NCBI GenBank assembly: GCA_036703275.1
Contig: DATNPK010000011.1
Span: 1 to 64,000 of the forward strand
DNA: 64,000 nt
Origin: Coleofasciculaceae cyanobacterium
GTDB lineage: Bacteria; Cyanobacteriota; Cyanobacteriia; Cyanobacteriales; Xenococcaceae
Reading direction: 5' to 3'
The notes beneath the pieces were generated by a model. It was not told the DNA's origin, ran no database searches, and saw nothing but the letters and a program-made list of their open reading frames with translations. Below, piece by piece: positions 16,898 to 26,000 of this stretch. Both the position numbers and the translations under genes were made by a program. Position 1 is the first letter of the stretch; each line of letters opens with the position of its first letter.

Positions 16898-17863
16898 TTA
16901 GCCTGGTTCTTCTTCATATTCAGGAGCTTTTTGCTTCTCAGGAATATTTACTGGAGGAGGGTTATAAGGCTCGGGTTTGATATCGTCATCCCAGACATCT
17001 TCTGTAGTTGCTTTCTCATATTCATACTCTTTCACTGGAGGAGCGTCGTATACCTGTGCTTTATATACCTCTGGTTCAACGTCTTCCCAGTTGTTTTCTT
17101 CGTATTCTTCCTCATAAGGAATTGCTTCTGCCTGTTGTCTCATCGGAGGCGGTGCAACGCGAGCTTCTTGCCATTCATCCTCATCCCAGCGTTCCTCTAA
17201 TACAGGCTCTCTAGTATCTACGGTCGTAGATATTGGCGGACGAATAGGAATTCCTGTTGGTAGCTGATTTTCGGCTTTAATAGTTTGAGGATAATATTCC
17301 TCGCGATCGTTTTCCCAAGGTGGACGACCAATACCAAGGCGTTCCAAAAGTCCAACAGAGATTTGCTGGATACGTTCTTCCGAGCCTTCAAAAACAATTA
17401 GGCGATTTGGACCACTACTAACTACTTCTTCAATAGATAATTCATAGGTACTAATGAACTGTTCGGGGATTTGCGGTATCCCCAAAGAAGCAATTACGAT
17501 CGAGTTGACTGCACCATTTTCGGCATCAAATTGAAAGTCCCTAACTTTGCCCAAAGGTTCTCCAGCTTCGGTAATAACCTCGCAATTGATCAGCTTGCTA
17601 TATATTTCGATATCGATATCTTCGATGGCATTCTCATCGTCTACTAAAATTACATCTCCAGTTTGACGAATGCTCTCGAGATACATATATTTTGGTATAC
17701 CAGACACCGAAAGTAAGTTATCTCGTAGTCCCAAAGCTACCACTTCTCTACGGTCTATATCTACCAAAACCTCTTTTACCACCCCCAATCTCTTGCCACT
17801 ATTGCGCGCAATCACTTGAGTGTTAATAAATTCAGAACGTAGATGTATGTTTTCAATTGTCAT
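16898..17863 (-). CDS. Two-PRC-barrel-domain protein with acidic Pro/Glu tail
   Basis: The 321-residue protein has two PRC-barrel repeats: residues 1-80 (EFINTQVIARNSGKRLGVVK, VDIDRREVVALGLR) and 85-165 (INCEVITEAGEPLGKVRDFQ, NSIVIASLGIPQIPEQF). It then has a disordered tail from about 195 rich in Glu, Pro, Tyr and Trp-Asp (EEYEENNWEDVEPE). PRC barrels are small beta-barrel modules found in photosynthetic reaction-centre H subunits and in RNA-processing proteins. Cyanobacteria carry this two-barrel form with a similar acidic tail, and its function is unclear. The start ATG at 17863 is firm. It has its own transcription unit as far as can be seen. Confidence 0.82.
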   Translation of the reverse strand: MTIENIHLRSEFINTQVIARNSGKRLGVVKEVLVDIDRREVVALGLRDNLLSVSGIPKYMYLESIRQTGDVILVDDENAIEDIDIEIYSKLINCEVITEAGEPLGKVRDFQFDAENGAVNSIVIASLGIPQIPEQFISTYELSIEEVVSSGPNRLIVFEGSEERIQQISVGLLERLGIGRPPWENDREEYYPQTIKAENQLPTGIPIRPPISTTVDTREPVLEERWDEDEWQEARVAPPPMRQQAEAIPYEEEYEENNWEDVEPEVYKAQVYDAPPVKEYEYEKATTEDVWDDDIKPEPYNPPPVNIPEKQKAPEYEEEPG

Positions 17864-18209
17864 TTTGCTGTTTGGTTAATGTAAGCTACTGCTTGCACTT
17901 GCTGCTTATATAGTATTTTTTTTAAATCTGGAACAATTTAAGCTGTTGTTTCAAAATGATGCCATAAAAGCTACCAAGGTTCTTATTTTACAATTATTGG
18001 AATTAATCTTCCGTAGTTTTTTATAAGATCATTCTAGCTAATCCCGCAGCAATTGCCCTATTGGAGCATGAATACTAACTTTTGGCAAGAACATAAATTG
18101 AGTTACACTAAACTCACACAGCTAAAGCTAAGCAACCTATTTGAGCAAAAAATCCGAGTTGCAGATTATCTCCATCTAATGTTATTTTCGAGATCTACAA
18201 TAAGAGCTA
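17864..18209. other. Intergenic region, nothing recognisable
   Basis: AT-rich spacer upstream of the PRC-barrel gene and downstream of the ribokinase gene. A short plus-strand frame at 18053-18262 overlaps the ribokinase 3' end and is not gene-like. No hairpin terminator was found for the ribokinase gene. Confidence 0.35.
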
Positions 18210-19139
18210 TTAGTCTAATGGTACTTGTCGATTTAGTAACTGCTGAAAACTATTTAGGTTAGGCAAAGATGATTGTGCGCCATTTTTAGTCACAGCCAAA
18301 GCCCCTGCTACTGTCGCCCACTGTACCGCTTCCTTAATAGATTTGCCTGATGCTAAAGCAACTGCCAAAGCACCATTAAAAGCATCGCCAGCAGCTACGG
18401 TATCTACAACAGGTACAGCAATAGGTTTGATCCAAAAATCTTCTGCTTCGTTACTATAGATTGAGCCTTGGCTTCCTAAAGTAACAATGACGTTTTTAAC
18501 TCCCATCTGGTGTAAAAAAGAAGCTGCTTGTTTAGCAGTAGTGACACCATCGACAGTAAAGCCTACTAGTTGACTGGCTTCAATCTCGTTGGGTGTAATA
18601 ATATCTACTAAGCTGTATAGCTCTTCGGGTAGATTTGAGGTAATTGGAGCAGGATCGAGTATTAGTAAACAATCATGAGCTTTCGCTTCTCTAGCCGCGG
18701 TTAAAACTGTGGCAAGGGGAATACCTAGTTCTAACAGCGCGATTTTAGCTTTGGGAAGTAAAATCTTAAATTGCTCTATTTCTTTATCTCTAACTAAATT
18801 ATTTGCTCCTGCCGCACAAGAAATTGTGTTTGCACCTTGGCGATCGACTACAATCGAGGCAATACCTGAATAAGTATGAGGGTTTACGATAATTCCGCTG
18901 GTATTCACCCCCGCCGTTTGTAAACCTTCGATCAAAGTTTTACCAAAGCTATCGTCACCAATTTGACCAACCAAACTCACGGCTGTACCTAGTTTAGCGA
19001 TCGCCACCGCTTGGTTGGCAGCTTTTCCTCCAGCAGCCGAAAAGAAGCGATCGCCAATTACCGTTTCTCCCTTTACAGGTAAATGAGAAACCTCGATCGT
19101 CAAATCTAAATTAATACTGCCCAAGACAACTACGGTCAT
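18210..19139 (-). CDS. rbsK: Ribokinase (PfkB family)
   Basis: The 309-residue PfkB-family kinase phosphorylates D-ribose to ribose 5-phosphate with ATP. N-terminal VVLGSINLDLTIEVSHLPVK and GGKAANQAVAIAKLG contain the substrate-binding N-x-D and GGKxxNxA motifs of ribokinase. The C-terminal VDTVAAGDAFNGALAVALA is the PfkB signature 2 with the catalytic Asp and anion hole. TPNEIEASQLVG and NVIVTLGSQGSIYS are also typical. Length matches the family. A nucleoside kinase is the main alternative, but the N-terminal motif favours ribose. It stands alone; no rbs transporter is adjacent. Confidence 0.85.
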   Translation of the reverse strand: MTVVVLGSINLDLTIEVSHLPVKGETVIGDRFFSAAGGKAANQAVAIAKLGTAVSLVGQIGDDSFGKTLIEGLQTAGVNTSGIIVNPHTYSGIASIVVDRQGANTISCAAGANNLVRDKEIEQFKILLPKAKIALLELGIPLATVLTAAREAKAHDCLLILDPAPITSNLPEELYSLVDIITPNEIEASQLVGFTVDGVTTAKQAASFLHQMGVKNVIVTLGSQGSIYSNEAEDFWIKPIAVPVVDTVAAGDAFNGALAVALASGKSIKEAVQWATVAGALAVTKNGAQSSLPNLNSFQQLLNRQVPLD

Positions 19140-19243
19140 TATGCTTTATATCTAAATCTCGGATGTTTATTGATTATAAGTCTTACTTACTTACTCGACA
19201 AATCGGCAATTGCCATAAACCCCTCTATCTAAAATTTCAGAAT

Positions 19244-19310
19244 GGTTGGGTTAGGGATAAAACTTAGAGGCAACGATCGCACCTCGCTGGCAAAATCGGT
19301 TAACCCAACC
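19244..19310. repeat. Intergenic inverted repeat GGTTGGGTTA / TAACCCAACC
   Basis: GGTTGGGTTA at 19244-19253 is the exact reverse complement of TAACCCAACC at 19301-19310, with a 47-base interior containing a GCGATCG-like word. This is a filler repeat common in cyanobacteria. It lies just past the 3' end of purB and could act as a terminator or processing signal. Confidence 0.5.
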
Positions 19311-19320
19311 TAAGAAACAA

Positions 19321-20616
19321 TTAAATACCCAAGCGTTGATAAATTTCATCCAAATTTTTTAAGTGATGATTTGGATCGAAACAAGCATCTATTTCAGCGG
19401 GGGATAAAGTGTTCGTTACTGTCTCATTCTGAGAAATTAATTTACGGAAGTCGCCATCAATTTTGTTCCATGCCTCATGAGCGCATTCTTGCACTACCCG
19501 ATAAGCTGATTCACGATTCATGCCTTTTTCAACTAGGGTAAGCAAGACTCGCTGACTAAAGATTACTCCACCATAAACATTCATATTGCGCTTCATGTTT
19601 TCTGGATATACCAGCAGGGTTTTCACCAAACCAGTAATTTCTTTGAGCATAAAGTGAGTCAGTATGCAGCTATCAGGCAAAATAACTCGTTCTACAGAAC
19701 TATGAGAAATATCTCGTTCATGCCACAATGCCACGTTCTCTAAAGCAGCTACCGCGTTACCACGGACAATTCGCGCCATCCCAGTTAATCGTTCCGAACG
19801 AATTGGATTGCGTTTATGAGGCATAGCGGAAGAACCTTTTTGCTTTTTAGAGAAAAATTCTTCAACTTCTAGGACATCTGTACGCTGTAAATTACGAATC
19901 TCTACGGCAAAACGCTCAATAGAGGCAGTTAGCAAAGCCAACTGCTGAACATAATCAGCATGGCGATCGCGAGAAATAACTTGAGTTGAGGCACAATCTG
20001 GTTCTAAACCCAACTTCTGACAGGCGATCGCTTCTATTTGAGGATCGACGTTAGCATAAGTACCTACTGCCCCAGAAATCTTACCTACAGCAATTTCTTT
20101 ACGTAATCTGACAAGGCGATCGCGGTTACGTAATACTTCAGCCAACCAGCCAGCCAGCTTGAAGCCAAAAGTAATCGGTTCGGCATGAATTCCGTGCGAT
20201 CGACCTACCATTACCGTATAGCGGTGTTGCTGCGCTTGATAACGAATTGCCTGAATAAGCTCTTCTAGACATTCTAGGATTAGATTGAGGCTAACCACCA
20301 TCTGTAGAGCAATTCCAGTATCTAAAACATCGGAACTAGTCAATCCTAAATGAATATATCTGCCTGCATCGCCGACATACTCATTGACGTTGGTTAAAAA
20401 GGCAATAACATCATGGCGCACTTCAGCTTCAATTTCCAAAACCCGTTGTGGATCGAAATTAGCCTTGGCTTTAATCTCATCAACAGCTTCTTGGGGAGTA
20501 TAACCTAGTTCTGCTTGTGCCTCGCAGACTGCTATCTCAACCTGTAGCCATGTTTTGAGTTTATAGTTATCAGTCCAAATTTCGCCCATTTCGGGCAGGG
20601 TGTAGCGTTCAATCAC
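19321..20616 (-). CDS. purB: Adenylosuccinate lyase
   Basis: PurB splits SAICAR in purine synthesis and adenylosuccinate in AMP synthesis, releasing fumarate. GTG at 20616 is chosen as the start because it gives the family's usual beginning, (M)IERYTLPEMGEIW, and the common length of 431 residues; TTG seven codons earlier is the alternative. The fumarase/aspartase signature loop GSSAMPHKRNPIRSE is present at about residue 255-270, with the catalytic Ser in SSAMPHKRNP. GRSHGIHAEPITFG and LGLTSSDVLDT are the other conserved regions. It is a housekeeping enzyme in a monocistronic setting, 70 bases downstream of tRNA-Thr. Confidence 0.95.
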   Translation of the reverse strand: MIERYTLPEMGEIWTDNYKLKTWLQVEIAVCEAQAELGYTPQEAVDEIKAKANFDPQRVLEIEAEVRHDVIAFLTNVNEYVGDAGRYIHLGLTSSDVLDTGIALQMVVSLNLILECLEELIQAIRYQAQQHRYTVMVGRSHGIHAEPITFGFKLAGWLAEVLRNRDRLVRLRKEIAVGKISGAVGTYANVDPQIEAIACQKLGLEPDCASTQVISRDRHADYVQQLALLTASIERFAVEIRNLQRTDVLEVEEFFSKKQKGSSAMPHKRNPIRSERLTGMARIVRGNAVAALENVALWHERDISHSSVERVILPDSCILTHFMLKEITGLVKTLLVYPENMKRNMNVYGGVIFSQRVLLTLVEKGMNRESAYRVVQECAHEAWNKIDGDFRKLISQNETVTNTLSPAEIDACFDPNHHLKNLDEIYQRLGI

Positions 20617-20686
20617 AGTCTGTTCAGCAGAATACAACTGTCAATTGTACAACTATGTATGTAAAAGTGAGTTAATCTATTTCTTA

Positions 20687-20759
20687 AGCTGGCAACAGGA
20701 CTTGAACCTGCGACCGGCTGATTACAAATCAGCTGCTCTACCAACTGAGCTACGCCAGC
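20687..20759 (-). tRNA. tRNA-Thr (anticodon UGU)
   Basis: The minus strand folds into a full cloverleaf: acceptor GCTGGCG with TGCCAGC (one G-U), D-arm GCTC/GAGC, anticodon arm GCTGA/TCAGC with loop TTTGTAA, and T-arm GCAGG/CCTGT with loop TTCAAGT. The anticodon is TGT, which reads ACA (Thr). CCA is not encoded. Confidence 0.96.
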
Positions 20760-20837
20760 ACTAGAAATACATAATAACAGACTATTTAATATCTAAGCAA
20801 ATTTTTTTTAGATCTAACTGTAAAATAAACCTAACCC

Positions 20838-21485
20838 TCATGCCATACTGCTTTCAATTGCCCAGCGGGCCAACTCAGTACGATTATTCAAGCTGGTTTT
20901 ATTAAGCATATTAGAGACATGACTTTCAATGGTTCGTTGACTAACATTCAATTGTTTGGCGATTTCACGATTTGCCATCCCCTTAGCTACTAGTTGAACT
21001 ACCTTTAATTCTGTAGGAGTCAACTCCACATTGTGAGGAACATGAATGGTTGGTGCACCATCCAAACCTTTGGGACGGCCTTGTTCCCAACGTTTAATTT
21101 GTTTAAGAGAAGACTCAACTTGGGCAACTAATTCTTCTGGTTCAAAAGGTTTGGACATATATACATCAGCACCTTCGTTTAGACCTTTAACTTTGTCTTG
21201 ACTTTGACCCTTAGCAGAAAGAAATAGTACAGGAATACGATTGGTCGTTGGTTCTTGGCGAATATGCTTAACTAGAGAATATCCATCCATCTCTGGCATC
21301 ATTACATCACAAATAATCATGTCAGGAACGTTATGATCTAAAACCTCTAAAGCTTCTCTACCATTTTCGGCGGTATCTACGTTATATCCTCTAAATTCGA
21401 GATAGTCTTTAACTAGCAAAATCAAATTAGGATCGTCATCTATGAGCAGCAGTTTCTTATTATCTCTCTGAGGATTGTCTTTCAT
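20838..21485 (-). CDS. ycf29: NarL-type response regulator, Rre1/Ycf29-like
   Basis: The 215-residue regulator has a receiver domain (residues 10-130) with the acidic pair DDD, phosphoacceptor Asp in IICDVMMPEMDGYS, Thr/Ser in VLFLSAKGQ and Lys in YMSKPFEPEEL. A LuxR-type helix-turn-helix follows at 150-215 (LTPTELKVVQLVAKGMANRE, SQRTIESHVSNML). The ADVYMSKPFEPEELVAQVES linker and the C-terminal NRTELARWAIESSMA closely match my memory of Rre1, the cyanobacterial counterpart of plastid Ycf29, a regulator of stress and redox responses. No histidine kinase is adjacent, as is usual for orphan cyanobacterial regulators. Other NarL-type paralogues cannot be excluded. Confidence 0.82.
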   Translation of the reverse strand: MKDNPQRDNKKLLLIDDDPNLILLVKDYLEFRGYNVDTAENGREALEVLDHNVPDMIICDVMMPEMDGYSLVKHIRQEPTTNRIPVLFLSAKGQSQDKVKGLNEGADVYMSKPFEPEELVAQVESSLKQIKRWEQGRPKGLDGAPTIHVPHNVELTPTELKVVQLVAKGMANREIAKQLNVSQRTIESHVSNMLNKTSLNNRTELARWAIESSMA

Positions 21486-21892
21486 AGGTATTAATATTTA
21501 GTCTTTAGCGTAAGCACGGATTTATTCCGCTTTAGTTATGTATCCCTGTCTATAATTTAAGTCTGGGAGGGAATATTCAATTGATAAATTTAAGAATATG
21601 TTAATTCAACTAGATCATCGGCAACTTATTGTTGGCTGATATAACTGTAAAATTACACAATACCTAATTTAACCTCAATCTTGTTTTTCGACACCCTTTT
21701 GCTAGCAAATAGCTTGAAACTAAATTTAAGTCCCCAATGTAGTTATCCCTGATTATCAATATTATGATTAATAATCTCCAAATTGACTATTTTTTATAAT
21801 TCAGTAATCATCCTGATTATTTTAGGTACAAATTTTTTAAAAGATCATATTAAATAAGTTTTATTAACTTTAGACATATTATTTTTTCAATC
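21486..21892. other. Intergenic region between divergent genes
   Basis: A very AT-rich 407-base gap shared by the regulator (minus) and nitroreductase (plus) genes. It has many TTAAT and AATTT words but no operator or RNA gene that I can defend. Confidence 0.35.
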
Positions 21893-22477
21893 ATGGTCAT
21901 TTTTACCGAGCAAGTAAATGAATTAATGAGATCGCGGCGTTCTACTAAACCAAGATTATTTAACGGCAACAAAATTAACGACAACATCATTTGGGAAATC
22001 CTGGAAAATTCTAATTGGGCACCCAATCATGGTTTGACTCAACCTTGGCGATATAAAGTTTTCAATGGTTCTGGATTAAATAAATTAGCAGAGTTTCAGG
22101 CAAATTTATATCAACAAACTACGTCAGAAGCCGAATTTAAGCTAGAAAAATATGAGCGGATGAAGACTAATATACTTAAGTCTTCTCATGTAATTGCTAT
22201 CTGTATGGAACGGCAAAAATCCGCCAAAATTCTGGAAATAGAAGAAATAGAAGCTGTGGCCTGTAGCGTGCAAAATATGGCACTAACTGCTGCTGCCTAC
22301 CAAATTTGCAGTTTTTGGGGTTCTGGTGGGGTGACTTATACTCAAGAGTTAAAAGAGTTTCTTGGTTTGGGAGCAAAAGATAAATGTCTTGGGTATTTAT
22401 ACTTGGGATATAGTGACAGTCCAACTACTAAAAGCCGTCGGGATCCAATTAAGCAAAAGGTAGAATGGATTACCTAG
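21893..22477 (+). CDS. Nitroreductase-family flavoprotein
   Basis: The 194-residue protein belongs to the FMN-dependent nitroreductase fold. The N-terminal MRSRRSTKPRLFNG contains the RRSxRxF-type FMN phosphate loop. ILENSNWAPNHGLTQPWRYK is the APSxxNxQPW block, and DKCLGYLYLGYSDSPTTKSR with the terminal RDPI is the usual C-terminal strand. Such enzymes reduce nitro, quinone or enone groups with NAD(P)H. It is similar in size to YdjA-like members. It lies 600 bases before the siderophore-like cluster and is probably independent of it. Confidence 0.82.
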   Translation: MVIFTEQVNELMRSRRSTKPRLFNGNKINDNIIWEILENSNWAPNHGLTQPWRYKVFNGSGLNKLAEFQANLYQQTTSEAEFKLEKYERMKTNILKSSHVIAICMERQKSAKILEIEEIEAVACSVQNMALTAAAYQICSFWGSGGVTYTQELKEFLGLGAKDKCLGYLYLGYSDSPTTKSRRDPIKQKVEWIT

Positions 22478-23082
22478 AGTATTTTTCAGTTTTTAATATC
22501 GCAACAAAAAACTAATCTCGATGTATTGCTAGATTATCTTAACCGCCATACGGATATAGATCGACATTTAATCGGCTTCAAGTTTTGCTCTTCGGATTAA
22601 TTGTTTTATAGTTAATAAAAAATATTTGCAATAAACTATACCCTATTTTGAGAGCGAGTTACAAATATTAAGATTTTATTGGGCTTTATTAGCTAACTTA
22701 CAACTCTATCACTTATTGAGGCTACAAGCTAGTTAAGGCAAAGTTTAAAAGGTCATTTTAAATAAAGTCTAATGCCTGAAACTAAATAGCGTCTAGAATT
22801 TATGACCTAATTAATCAACTGTTTTGAATCAATAGTGTAAATTAATGTGAATAAATTATTGATATTAATTAGCAATAAATGGTAGCTTGATTTCAGCGAA
22901 AAATCATTGCAGTTCCATTCTGGATTAACTAAAAGCCAAATGTTTAATTCAGCCGAAGTTACTGCATTTTAATGAGTTTGAATAAGTTTCAGCATGGAGT
23001 TATCAGTCAAATCAAATAAGATTTTGAGACTGGAGAACTTCATCAAGTTAAAAATCACTTTGATAGTGAGAGGAATTTTGTG
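22478..23082. other. Promoter-bearing region upstream of the NRPS/PKS cluster
   Basis: This 605-base AT-rich gap precedes the whole co-directional cluster and must hold its main promoter. It contains an imperfect dyad at 22854-22880. A GAGAGG ribosome site lies at about 23068-23073, ahead of ATG 23083. A 34-codon frame continues past the nitroreductase stop but looks accidental. Confidence 0.5.
22854..22880. promoter_or_regulatory. Candidate Fur-type operator dyad
   Basis: AATTATTGATA (22854-22864) and TAGCAATAAAT (22870-22880) form an inverted repeat with 9 of 11 paired positions and a 5-base spacer. The right half matches the AATTnnCAATAAAT part of the cyanobacterial FurA box as I remember it (15 of 19 positions over 22862-22880). 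In DNA this AT-rich some agreement is expected by chance. The position, 200 bases before the first siderophore-type gene, fits iron control. Confidence 0.3.
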
Positions 23083-26000
23083 ATGGATAATTGTTCGACG
23101 ATAGTAGAGCTTTTGCAATATAGAGCTTCGTCACAATCTCAGAAAGCGTCTTTTACGTTTTTAGAGGATGGAGAAATAGAAACAAAGACACTAACTTATG
23201 TAGAGTTAAACCGACGAGCAAAAGCGATCGCCAATAAACTACAAACACTAGACTTAAGAGAAGAAAGGGCGTTATTACTCTATCCCTCAGGATTAGATTA
23301 TTTAGCTGCTTTTTTTGGTTGTCTGTATGCAGGAGTGATTGCTGTTCCTGCTTATCCTCCTCAGAGTCAACGGAAAACTCCCCGAATACAAGCTATTACT
23401 AAAGATGCGCAAGCTGCGATCGCTTTAACTACTGAGACACTTTTGCCTAGAATGCAGTCTTTGTTAGGCACAATAGATAATTTACAATGGCTCGCTACAG
23501 ATAACTTAAAGGTGGGAATTGAAGCTAGTTGGCAACAACCAGATTTAGATACCAACACAATTGCCTTTTTACAATATACATCGGGTTCTACTGGTACGCC
23601 GAAAGGAGTGATGGTAAGTCATGGTAATTTATTGCACAATGCAGCAATGACTTATCGCTGTATGGGGCATTCTCTTGAGAGTAGGTTTGTTTCTTGGTTG
23701 CCGATTTATCACGACATGGGGTTGATTGGTGGTATTTTGCAACCTCTCTATGGCGGTTTCCCTTGTGTGTTGATGTCGCCGACTTCTTTTTTACAACGCC
23801 CTTATCGTTGGTTACAAGCTATTTCTAAATACAAAGGAACTACTAGCGGTGCGCCTAATTTTGCTTACGAACTATGTATTAATAAGATTACTGATAAACA
23901 ACGTGCCACTCTCGATTTAAGTAGTTGGCAGGTGGCTTTTAATGGGGCTGAACCTATTCGTCATGAGACTTTGGAACAATTTAGTAATAGTTTTGCTGGC
24001 TGTGGTTTTCGTCGGGAGGCTTTTTATCCTTGTTATGGGATGGCGGAAGCAACTTTGTTGGTTTCTGGAGGGAGGCGTAAAGACGCGGAGACAGAAAGAA
24101 ATGAGATTGTGTTTCAAAGTAAAGCTATAGATAGGTTGGCTTTGGCTGAAGATCGGATTGTCAAGGTGTTTGGGGAAGAAGATAGTAAGGTTTTGGTTGG
24201 TTGTGGTAGCAGTATTCCTGGGCAAGAAGTTGCGATTGCGAAGCTAGCCGTCCTAAAGGATACCGCTTCGCATAAAGGCATCGTTAATCCTGAAACTCGT
24301 GTAATTTGCCCGTCTGGAGAAGTAGGGGAGATTTGGGTAAGAGGAGATAGTGTAGCTAAGGGTTATTGGAATCGTTTGGAGGAGACTGAAGAGACGTTTC
24401 GGGCGATCCTCCCTAACCCACGGCAGTCGCTACAACGGAGGAAACCTCCGCAACGCGCTGCCTCCCCTTATCAAGGGGAGAAAAGCACAGGGGAAGATTT
24501 TAAGGAAGAGTATTTTTTGCGTACTGGTGATTTGGGGTTTTTGGATGATTCGGGGGAGTTGTTTGTTACTGGGAGGCTTAAGGATTTAATTGTTATTCGA
24601 GGGCGTAATCTTTATCCGCAAGATATTGAATTGACGGCGCAAAGAAGTCATGACGCTTTGCGTTTGGGCAGTAATGCTGCTTTTTCGGTAGAGATAGGTA
24701 ATGAGGAAAGATTAGTAGTCGTACAAGAGTTGGAGTTTCGGGCTAAACCGAATTTGGAGTCGGTGGTTACTGTTATTCGGCAAGCGGTAACTGAAACTCA
24801 TGAGATAGAAGTTTATGGTGTGGTTTTGATTAAGCCTGGAAGTATTCCTAAAACTTCTAGTGGTAAGATTCAACGTCGGGCAACTCGAAATAAATTCTTG
24901 AAAAGTACATTAGATATAGTTGCTAGTAGTGTTGTTAAAACTAACGAATTTGCTGATACAGAAACTAACTTAACTAGGGAAGAACTTTTACAACAGTCTC
25001 CTCAAGAAGCCCAGTTACTTTTGGAAGCATATCTGCAAACAAGAATTGCACGGGTACTTAAAAGATTGCCTCAAGAAGTTGAACTTGATCATCCTTTAAC
25101 TGGTTTGGGATTGGATTCATTAAAAGTTTTTGAATTAAAAAATCAAATTGAAGCTGATTTAGGAATAACAATCGCGATCGCGGATCTCTTTTCTGGATTA
25201 AATACGCGATCGCTTTCTACAAAAATATTAGCTCAATTAGAAACAACTAATTCTACAGAATCTAGATGTTTAAAAAGAATTACTACAGATAATAATATTC
25301 ATCCCGTTTCTTTTGCTCAAGCCAGACTTTGGTTTCTCGATCGTCTTAAAACTGGTAATCCTGCTTATAATATTTCGTTTGCAGTGCGAATTACAGGCAA
25401 ACTGAAAGTTAAGCGTTTAGAAGACTCTATCAATCAAGTTATTTCTCGACACGAAATACTTAAAACTTCTTTTTCTACATCCGACGGGAACCCAGTACAG
25501 GTTATTAATCCAACTTTAATATTACCCTTATCAGTAGTAGATGTATCAGAGTCAGAAGTTAAGGTAATTACAACACAAGAACATCAACAGCCTTTTGATT
25601 TAACTACAACACCTTTATTAAGACTGAAATTATTACGTCTGGCATCAGAAAAATATATTTTACTGTTGACGATGCACCATATTATTGCCGATGGTTTGTC
25701 AGCAGAAGTCTTTATCACGGAAGTTGCCCAATCCTACCAACGATCAACTGTTCCAGAATTACCCATACAATATAAAGACTTTGTTTATTGGCAGCGTCAA
25801 CAGCTTGAAGAAAATTTTCACCAACACTTAGATTATTGGCGAGAAAAATTAAAAGACGCACCACCGCTTTTACAACTACCTACAGACAAACCTAGACTAT
25901 CAGTACAAAGTTATCAAGGTAGATGTCAGTCTTGGGAAATATCAAGCAGTTTGACAAAACAGTTGCAAAGTCTCGCCCAAAGTGAAGGTGTTACTCTGTT

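Noticed and set aside
18053-18262. 69-codon plus-strand frame
   Set aside because: It overlaps the 3' end of the well-supported ribokinase gene on the other strand, has no family resemblance and no ribosome site.
22478-22585. Readable frame continuing past the nitroreductase stop (SIFQFLISQQKTNLDVLLDY and on)
   Set aside because: The protein is already full length at the TAG and nothing suggests readthrough. A 34-codon open stretch in this composition is plausible by chance.
22854-23060. A riboswitch or sRNA in the leader of the cluster
   Set aside because: The leader is too AT-rich to form a stable conserved fold, and I could match it to no known riboswitch class.
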